DNA from: Lautropia sp. | Lineage (GTDB): Bacteria; Pseudomonadota; Gammaproteobacteria; Burkholderiales; Burkholderiaceae_E | Reading direction: 5' to 3' | DNA length: 5,809 nucleotides | NCBI GenBank assembly: GCA_013813615.1 | Contig: JACCRJ010000521.1 | Location: 1 to 5,809 of the forward strand | Made by a program: the position numbers and the translations under genes | Notes under the pieces: model-generated | Databases searched by the model: none | Seen by the model: only the letters and a program-made list of their open reading frames with translations | What the model was told of the DNA's origin: nothing | Shown here: one piece after another, positions 1-5,809 of the stretch | How positions within the stretch are numbered: position 1 is the first letter of the stretch | Layout: each line of letters starts with the position of its first letter

Positions 1-988
1 CCGCCCAGGTCTTCTTCTTCAGGATGCGCGCGACCGTCTCGTCGGCCTTGGCGCCGGACAGCACATAGTCGGCCTTCTGCGGGTCCAGGCGCTGGATGTC
101 CTTGCCGACCTTGCGATAGAAGCCGGCGCCGCTCTTGGCGCCGAGCGCGCCCTTGTCGATCAGCGCCTTCAGCACCGCCGGTGTTTCATAGACGGCTGCG
201 AAAGAGTCCCTGATGTTCTCCTGCATCGTGCGGATGACGTGGGCCATCGTGTCGAGGCCGACCACGTCGGCGGTGCGGAAGGTGCCGGACTTGGCGCGAC
301 CGAGCTTGTCGCCGGTCAGGTCGTCGACCACGTCATAGGTCAGGCCGAAGTTCTCGACCTCCTTGAACGTGGCCAGGATGCTGAAGATGCCGATGCGGTT
401 GCCGATGAAGTTCGGCGTGTCCCTGGCGCGGACGACGCCCTTGCCCATCGTGCTGGTGAGAAAAGCCTCCAGGCGGTCCAGCACCGCCGGCTCGGTATCG
501 GCGGTCGGGATCAGCTCCACCAGGTGCATGTACCGCGGCGGGTTGAAGAAGTGCACGCCGCAGAATCGCTTGCGCAGATCGGCATCGAAGCCTTCCGACA
601 ATCCGCTGATCGACAGCCCGGACGTGTTGGACGCGAAGATCGCGTGCGGCGCGAGGTGCGGCGCCACCTTGCGGTAGAGATCATGCTTCCAGTCCATCCG
701 CTCCGCGATGGCCTCGATGACCAGGTCGCAGCCCTGCAAAAGGCCCAGGTGGTCCTCGTAGTTGGCCGGCGTGATCCGGCTCGCGAGTTCCGGATGTCCC
801 AGCGGCGCCGGGTTCATCTTCTTCAGCCCGGCGATCGCCTTGACGGTGATGCCGTTCTTCGGGCCTTCCTTGGCCGGCAGGTCGAAGAGGATCGCCGGCA
901 CGCCGGCGTTGACCAGGTGGGCGGCGATCTGCGCACCCATGACGCCGGCGCCAAGGACGGCGACCTTTCGGACGATGAGATTGTTCAT
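1..988 (-). CDS. 3-hydroxyacyl-CoA dehydrogenase, FadN/FadB type (partial, C-terminus off the left edge)
   Basis: This cytoplasmic beta-oxidation enzyme oxidises L-3-hydroxyacyl-CoA to 3-oxoacyl-CoA with NAD+. I translated 329 residues from the ATG at 988; the frame is open to the window edge. A Rossmann nucleotide-binding loop GAGVMG lies at residues 13-18. SNTSGLSI follows at 120-127, and the catalytic region at 146-158 reads HFFNPP...MHLVE, with His146 and Glu158 as the dyad. NFIGNR at 193-198 supplies the conserved Asn197, and the C-terminal dehydrogenase domain follows with KSGAGFYRK near 285. The protein begins directly with the dehydrogenase, with no hydratase domain in front. This is the FadN-like order, where the enoyl-CoA hydratase domain lies at the C-terminus of a protein of about 790-800 aa; that part would be outside the window. 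A GGAG at 995-998 sits 6 bases upstream of the start. It is the third gene of the operon. The family call is firm; the fused hydratase is inferred. Confidence 0.93.
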   Translation of the reverse strand, partial: MNNLIVRKVAVLGAGVMGAQIAAHLVNAGVPAILFDLPAKEGPKNGITVKAIAGLKKMNPAPLGHPELASRITPANYEDHLGLLQGCDLVIEAIAERMDWKHDLYRKVAPHLAPHAIFASNTSGLSISGLSEGFDADLRKRFCGVHFFNPPRYMHLVELIPTADTEPAVLDRLEAFLTSTMGKGVVRARDTPNFIGNRIGIFSILATFKEVENFGLTYDVVDDLTGDKLGRAKSGTFRTADVVGLDTMAHVIRTMQENIRDSFAAVYETPAVLKALIDKGALGAKSGAGFYRKVGKDIQRLDPQKADYVLSGAKADETVARILKKKTWA

Positions 989-1049
989 GGTGTTCTCCGT
1001 GTCTGCTCGCGAATCCAGGTCTGGGTGCAGTCGTTTGCGAACCCGCTAC

Positions 1050-2837
<1,788 letters not shown>

Positions 2838-2851
2838 GGACTCGTCCTGGA

Positions 2852-3508
2852 TCAGGCGGCCTGATGATGAGGTTGACGTGAATTTCGTTGCTGAGGGCGA
2901 GCCGCGTGCTGCTGCAACAGGCGGTCCATCGCGCGGCGCGCCCTGGGCAAGGCCTCGGCACTGCGCATCAGGCGCGAATCATGATGGAGCACCAGGATGA
3001 TGCCGTAGACGCCGAAGACGAGATCATCGACGTCCGTATCGCTGCCGAGATGGCCTTCCTGGATCGCCTGCTGCACGGCGCGGCTGATCTCGCGCTGCCA
3101 GCCCTTGACCATCGACACGAGCTCGTCACGGACCGCGCCCGGCCGGTCGTCGTATTCGCTTGCGCCGGAGATCCAGATGCAGCCCAGCGCCGCTTCGATC
3201 ACGGTGCGTTGCAGCCACTGGTTGAGGATCGCGAGGAGCCGCGGCAGTCCGCGGGGCTCGCGCAACGAGGGCCTGAAGATCTCGTCGATGAAGCGCTCCT
3301 CGTAGGCCTTCAGCACCGCGATCTGCAACTCCTCGCGCGACCCGAAGTGGGCGAAGACGCCGCTCTTGGACATGTGCATCTGCTCGGCGAGCGCGCCGAT
3401 GGTCAGGCCCTCCAGGCCGGCACGGGAGGCCTGCTCGAGCGCTGCTTTGACGATGGCGGCCCGCGTCTGCTGGCCTTTGCGCAGGGCTGCATACCGCGAG
3501 ATAGTCAT
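2852..3508 (-). CDS. TetR/AcrR-family transcriptional regulator of the acyl-CoA degradation operon
   Basis: This is a 218-aa DNA-binding regulator, probably a dimeric repressor released by an acyl-CoA or related ligand. The N-terminal TetR domain spans about residues 12-62. The helix-turn-helix core TIGALAEQMHMSKSGVFAHF lies at 36-55, followed by SREEL. The variable ligand-binding half follows, and the last 20 residues are rich in Gln, His and Arg. It is the first gene of the operon, preceding the acyl-CoA dehydrogenase by 14 bases, which is a common arrangement for local fatty-acid or acyl-CoA repressors. A perfect palindrome lies 16 bases upstream of its start, inside its own promoter, so negative autoregulation is the simplest reading. 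The ATG at 3508 has no recognisable Shine-Dalgarno, but it is the only ATG ahead of the conserved domain. The TetR fold is certain; the ligand and the repressor role are inferred. Confidence 0.94.
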   Translation of the reverse strand: MTISRYAALRKGQQTRAAIVKAALEQASRAGLEGLTIGALAEQMHMSKSGVFAHFGSREELQIAVLKAYEERFIDEIFRPSLREPRGLPRLLAILNQWLQRTVIEAALGCIWISGASEYDDRPGAVRDELVSMVKGWQREISRAVQQAIQEGHLGSDTDVDDLVFGVYGIILVLHHDSRLMRSAEALPRARRAMDRLLQQHAARPQQRNSRQPHHQAA

Positions 3509-3524
3509 CTGGAGGCACCCAATA

Positions 3525-3538
3525 AACGAACGTTCGTT
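3525..3538. promoter_or_regulatory. Perfect 14-bp palindromic operator (AACGAACGTTCGTT), probable TetR site
   Basis: AACGAACGTTCGTT is identical to its own reverse complement, centred between 3531 and 3532. It begins 2 bases after the -10 hexamer of the minus-strand promoter and would cover the predicted start of transcription near 3533-3535. A protein bound here would block polymerase. TetR-family repressors usually bind short palindromes of this size next to their own gene. I saw no second copy in the window. The palindrome is seen directly; its assignment to the adjacent regulator is inference. Confidence 0.8.
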
Positions 3539-3540
3539 CT

Positions 3541-3568
3541 ATTTTAGGGGTTCCGCGGGGTCTGTCAA
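3541..3568 (-). promoter_or_regulatory. Sigma70-type promoter of the tetR/acyl-CoA dehydrogenase operon
   Basis: On the minus strand, a perfect -35 hexamer TTGACA (3563-3568) is followed by a 16-base spacer and TAAAAT (3541-3546), which matches the -10 consensus at five of six positions. Transcription would start about 6-8 bases further on, inside the palindrome at 3525-3538, giving a leader of roughly 25 bases before the tetR ATG. The near-consensus hexamers suggest a strong promoter held down by the repressor. Confidence 0.75.
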
Positions 3569-3627
3569 TGCCCGACGAAGCCTGGCTAGAGCGGACGAGG
3601 CACAATGGCGATCCCGATGGCGATCAT

Positions 3628-3652
3628 CCGAGCGGGCCGGTTGGCGGCTCGG
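3628..3652 (+). other. Possible hairpin in the aldolase leader
   Basis: CCGAGC (3628-3633) and GCTCGG (3647-3652) are complementary, and GCC/GGC (3636-3638 with 3643-3645) can continue the stem around a GGTT loop, leaving a small internal loop. It ends 24 bases before the aldolase ATG, with no T-run after it, so it is not a terminator. In GC-rich DNA such a stem can arise by chance, and no known RNA class is recognised. Confidence 0.25.
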
Positions 3653-3667
3653 CCGGAACCATCAGGC

Positions 3668-3671
3668 GGAG
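3668..3671 (+). promoter_or_regulatory. Ribosome binding site (GGAG) that decides the aldolase start
   Basis: GGAG lies 5 bases before the ATG at 3677. An in-frame ATG at 3605 also has a GAGG 4 bases upstream (3597-3600) and would add 24 residues. Those residues (an Ala/Arg/Pro-rich stretch) match nothing in the family. From 3677 the distance to the conserved GGW motif is the same as in E. coli HpaI, as I remember that sequence, within one residue. Confidence 0.7.
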
Positions 3672-3676
3672 ACAGC

Positions 3677-4468
3677 ATGCGCGCGAACAGCATCAAGCAA
3701 TTGTTCAGGAAGCAGCAATGTGCGCTGGGCGGCTGGTGTTCCGTCGGCAGCCCCTACAGCGCCGAGCTCATGGGCCACGGCGGCTTCGACACGGTGGTCG
3801 TGGACCTGCAGCACGGAATGATCTTCATCGAGCAGGCGATGACCATGCTGGCGGCACTCTCCTCGACGCCGGCGATGCCGATGGTGCGCGTGAGCGAGAA
3901 CCACTTCTTCGAGATCAACAAGCTGCTGGATGCCGGCGCCTATGGCGTCATCTGTCCGATGATCGACGACGCGGCGGCCGCCCGACGGTTCGTCTCGGCA
4001 TGCCGCTACCCGCCCGCAGGAACGCGTTCCTACGGGCCCACCCGCGGCTTCCTGTACGGCGGACCGGACTACTTCAGCGGCGCCAACGACGAGATCCTTG
4101 CGCTCGGCATGATCGAGACACCGCTGGGGCTTGCGAACGTCGATGAAATCGCCGCGACCGATGGCCTCGACGGCTTGTTCATCGGTCCGGCGGACCTCAG
4201 TCTTGCACTCGGCATCTCGCCGGTTCCCGACTGGCGCGCCGGTCCGCTGGCCAAGGCGATCGACGACATCCTGGCAAGCGCGCGCCGGCACGGCAAGCTC
4301 GCCGGCATCTTCTGCACCAGCGTGCCGTTCGCCCAGGACATGAAGAAGAAGGGCTTCGACTACATCAATCTCGGCAACGAGGCGGCCTACATCCGCGCCG
4401 CCTCGCAGGAGTGGGTCAGCGCCCTGAAGGGAACTGCGGTGGATTCCACGAAGGCCAGCGGTTACTGA
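3677..4468 (+). CDS. HpcH/HpaI-family class II aldolase (2-oxo-3-deoxy-acid aldolase type)
   Basis: This 263-aa metal-dependent aldolase would cleave a 2-keto-3-deoxy or 4-hydroxy-2-keto acid to pyruvate plus an aldehyde. The family includes HpaI (4-hydroxy-2-oxoheptanedioate), RhmA and GarL. The TIM-barrel landmarks are in order: GGWCSVGSPYSAELM at 18-32, VVVDLQHG at 40-47 with Asp43 and His46, and VRV at 70-72 with pyruvate-binding Arg71. CRYPPAGTRSYGP follows at 109-121, then MIET at 145-148 with metal ligand Glu147, and GPADLS at 170-175 with metal ligand Asp173. All core residues are present, and the length equals the family norm. HpaI has Glu before the active-site His, whereas here it is Gln45. 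The gene is divergent from the tetR operon and has no co-directional partner close by. The physiological substrate cannot be assigned; 2,4-dihydroxyhept-2-ene-1,7-dioate aldolase would be a database default rather than a proof. Confidence 0.92.
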   Translation: MRANSIKQLFRKQQCALGGWCSVGSPYSAELMGHGGFDTVVVDLQHGMIFIEQAMTMLAALSSTPAMPMVRVSENHFFEINKLLDAGAYGVICPMIDDAAAARRFVSACRYPPAGTRSYGPTRGFLYGGPDYFSGANDEILALGMIETPLGLANVDEIAATDGLDGLFIGPADLSLALGISPVPDWRAGPLAKAIDDILASARRHGKLAGIFCTSVPFAQDMKKKGFDYINLGNEAAYIRAASQEWVSALKGTAVDSTKASGY

Positions 4469-4529
4469 TACAGGGCTGCCGCAGCGCACGGGTGTCGTTC
4501 TCCCCTTTGACGATCGGTTATACCAATCT

Positions 4530-4557
4530 TTGAATTATTTTACTAATATTGTAATAT
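4530..4557 (+). promoter_or_regulatory. Probable promoter of the ATPase gene in an AT-rich gap
   Basis: TTGAAT (4530-4535), a 16-base spacer and TAATAT (4552-4557) make a plausible sigma70 promoter, giving a start near 4564 and a leader of about 18 bases. An alternative uses TTGACG (4507-4512) as the -35 and TTGAAT as the -10 with a 17-base spacer. The whole stretch from about 4517 to 4576 is markedly AT-rich compared with everything to its left. Confidence 0.45.
4546..4557. repeat. 12-bp AT-rich inverted repeat (ATATT-GT-AATAT)
   Basis: Five-base arms flank a GT centre. It overlaps the proposed -10 element and shares its last three bases with the next inverted repeat (4555-4573). It could be an operator half or simply a consequence of low sequence complexity. 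Confidence 0.4.
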
Positions 4558-4573
4558 AGCTAAGAAAGCTATA
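4555..4573. repeat. 19-bp inverted repeat (TATAGCT-AAGAA-AGCTATA) just upstream of the ATPase start
   Basis: Two perfect 7-base arms (4555-4561 and 4567-4573) surround AAGAA, ending 9 bases before the ATG at 4583. If transcription starts near 4564, the element straddles the start site and would act as a DNA operator. If it starts further upstream, it would form a hairpin where a ribosome binding site is expected. There is no T-run, so a terminator for the aldolase is unlikely. Confidence 0.6.
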
Positions 4574-4582
4574 AAGTCCAGT

Positions 4583-5770
4583 ATGGACCCCATTCTTAAC
4601 CCGTTTGCCCCTGGCGCGGGTACCCCGCCACCGGAACTTGCCGGCCGCGATGACCTGCGCGCCTCCCTTCGCATTGCGCTTGAGCGGGCGAGGATCGCTC
4701 GACCAGCGAAGAGCGCAATGCTTGTCGGACTGCGCGGCGTCGGGAAGACCGTACTCCTCGATCGCATACGTGAGGACGCCGAAGCAGCCGGCATTCACAC
4801 GATCCGGATAGAGGCGCCCGAAGGCCGCTCGCTCCCCGCCCTGTTGGCACCCCAGTTACGCCAGGCACTCTTGCGTCTGAGCCAGGTGGAAGCCGCGAAG
4901 GATTTTGCCGTGCGCGGCCTGCGCGCTCTAGCCGGCTTTGCCGGTAAGCTCAATGTCACGTTCGGCGACATAGAGGTGGGTCTGGATTACGACCCCGAGC
5001 CGGGTCTAGCTGACAACGGTGACCTGGAGCATGACCTGCAGGCACTTTTCGAACAAGTTGGATTGGCCGCCAAGTCCGCCAACACTGCGTTGGCTATCTT
5101 CATAGACGAATTGCAATACGTTGAGGAATCGCAACTGGCAGCATTAATCACCGCAATGCACCGGACGGAGCAGCGGCAGTTGCCCGTGGTGCTGGTCGGA
5201 GCAGGGCTGCCGCAGTTACGAGGGCGCATGGGTAACGCCAAGTCTTACGCCGAACGGCTGTTTGACTTTCCGGAAATCGGCCCGCTTCCACCTCCGGCCG
5301 CGCGCCGCGCTATTGAGAAGCCAATTCAGGATGAAGGCGCACGCGTCACGCCCGAAGCCTTGGACGCAATCCTGCAAGTCACGCAAGGCTATGCCTATTT
5401 TCTGCAGCAATGGGGTAGCCACACGTGGCGCGCGGCAAATGAGTCACCCATTGCCGCTGGCGACGTGGCAACTGCATCGGTTACCGCGATTGCAGCGCTT
5501 GACGAGAGCTTCTTCCGAGTCCGCTTCGATCGGCTGACACCAAAGGAGAAGAAGTACCTACGCGCCATGGCGGAACTTGGGGCTGGCCCCCACCGGTCCG
5601 GCGATATTGCAGCCTGCTATGGGGCAGGTGTTTCGTCCCTCGCTCCAACGCGAAGCTCGCTGATCGCGAAGGGCATGGTCTGGAGTCCGAATCACGGCGA
5701 TACGGCCTTTACCGTGCCGATGTTCGATGAGTTCATGAAACGGACGATTCCGGGGGACGACTGGCGATAG
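4583..5770 (+). CDS. P-loop ATPase (AAA_16/ATPase_2-like) with C-terminal winged helix, function unknown
   Basis: This 395-aa cytoplasmic ATPase has no signal peptide or membrane segment. Its N-terminus, NPFAPGAGTPPPELAGR at 6-22, is a conserved-looking lead-in that I recognise from an uncharacterised bacterial ATP-binding family. Walker A is GLRGVGKT at 49-56 (Lys55, Thr56). Walker B is AIFIDELQ at 171-178 (Asp175, Glu176). A sensor-1-like strand, VVLVGAGLP, lies at 202-210, and YAERLF at 222-227 supplies a candidate sensing arginine. A lid-like helical region spans about 239-315. LTPKEKKYLRAMAEL at 318-332 leads into a probable winged helix ending FTVPMFDEFMKR at 376-387. The layout resembles Orc1/Cdc6-like and STAND-related ATPases, so nucleic-acid or partner binding is plausible. 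The start has no Shine-Dalgarno, but the conserved N-terminus supports it. In-frame TTA leucines (4856, 5144, 5216) and an AT-rich upstream region set it apart from its neighbours. Its role is unknown. Confidence 0.88.
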   Translation: MDPILNPFAPGAGTPPPELAGRDDLRASLRIALERARIARPAKSAMLVGLRGVGKTVLLDRIREDAEAAGIHTIRIEAPEGRSLPALLAPQLRQALLRLSQVEAAKDFAVRGLRALAGFAGKLNVTFGDIEVGLDYDPEPGLADNGDLEHDLQALFEQVGLAAKSANTALAIFIDELQYVEESQLAALITAMHRTEQRQLPVVLVGAGLPQLRGRMGNAKSYAERLFDFPEIGPLPPPAARRAIEKPIQDEGARVTPEALDAILQVTQGYAYFLQQWGSHTWRAANESPIAAGDVATASVTAIAALDESFFRVRFDRLTPKEKKYLRAMAELGAGPHRSGDIAACYGAGVSSLAPTRSSLIAKGMVWSPNHGDTAFTVPMFDEFMKRTIPGDDWR

Positions 5771-5809
5771 GCTCCGTTCCGGCCGCGGCGCCTACGCGGC
5801 GTTCCAGAT

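Noticed and set aside
2888..3547. Plus-strand frame antisense to tetR, and the plus-strand frame 3568-4146 and minus-strand frame 3662-4489 over the aldolase
   Set aside because: All overlap genes with clear family motifs and have no domain of their own.
3605..3676. A longer aldolase starting at 3605
   Set aside because: It has a possible GAGG 4 bases upstream, but the added 24 residues are not family-like. The start at 3677 has GGAG 5 bases away and fits the family N-terminus.
4471..4484. A 14-bp direct repeat, CAGGGCTGCCGCAG, here and at 5202-5215 inside the ATPase gene
   Set aside because: The second copy is coding (part of the GAGLPQ region), and no target duplication or mobile-element feature accompanies the pair. 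In GC-rich DNA a chance match of this size is plausible.
4469..4516. A terminator for the aldolase
   Set aside because: Only a 4-bp stem (GCTG-CCG-CAGC) is present, with no following T-run, so it cannot be supported.
5771..5809. A convergent gene end: on the minus strand the edge reads Ile-Trp-Asn-Ala-Ala-stop, with the stop at 5792-5794; a weak GCCGC/GCGGC stem also lies at 5782-5800
   Set aside because: Five codons and a 5-bp stem are too little to call a gene or a terminator. The sequence to the right is needed.

Overview
The window is GC-rich bacterial chromosomal DNA with strongly G/C-biased third codon positions. The gene set fits a Proteobacterium: a TetR-type regulator, an acyl-CoA dehydrogenase with the extra C-terminal domain, and a FadN-type 3-hydroxyacyl-CoA dehydrogenase. 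A Burkholderiales- or Rhodocyclales-like betaproteobacterium is my best guess, by inference only.

Positions 1-3568, minus strand: a fatty-acid or acyl-CoA degradation operon, transcribed right to left. A near-consensus sigma70 promoter (TTGACA, 16-base spacer, TAAAAT) carries a perfect 14-bp palindrome immediately downstream of its -10 element. The promoter drives a TetR-family regulator (218 aa). An acyl-CoA dehydrogenase (595 aa) follows after 14 bases, then the N-terminal part of a 3-hydroxyacyl-CoA dehydrogenase after 61 bases; this last gene runs off the left edge. The dehydrogenase would carry out the first oxidation of beta-oxidation, and the FadN-type enzyme the hydration and second oxidation. 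A thiolase is expected just outside the window. The repressor would sense an acyl-CoA-type ligand and control its own operon.

Positions 3569-4468, plus strand: a divergent gene for a class II HpcH/HpaI-family aldolase of 263 aa with all core catalytic residues present. Its start lies about 140 bases from the TetR operator, so shared control is possible but unproven.

Positions 4469-5809, plus strand: a short, sharply AT-rich intergenic stretch with a probable promoter and two adjoining inverted repeats. It is followed by a 395-aa P-loop ATPase with a probable C-terminal winged helix. This gene has more AT-rich codons (for example TTA leucines) than its neighbours and no metabolic link to them. 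It looks like an acquired single-gene insertion of unknown function and is the least explained part of the window. The last 39 bases hold no gene I can support. No tRNA, rRNA, CRISPR array, transposase or convincing terminator was seen.
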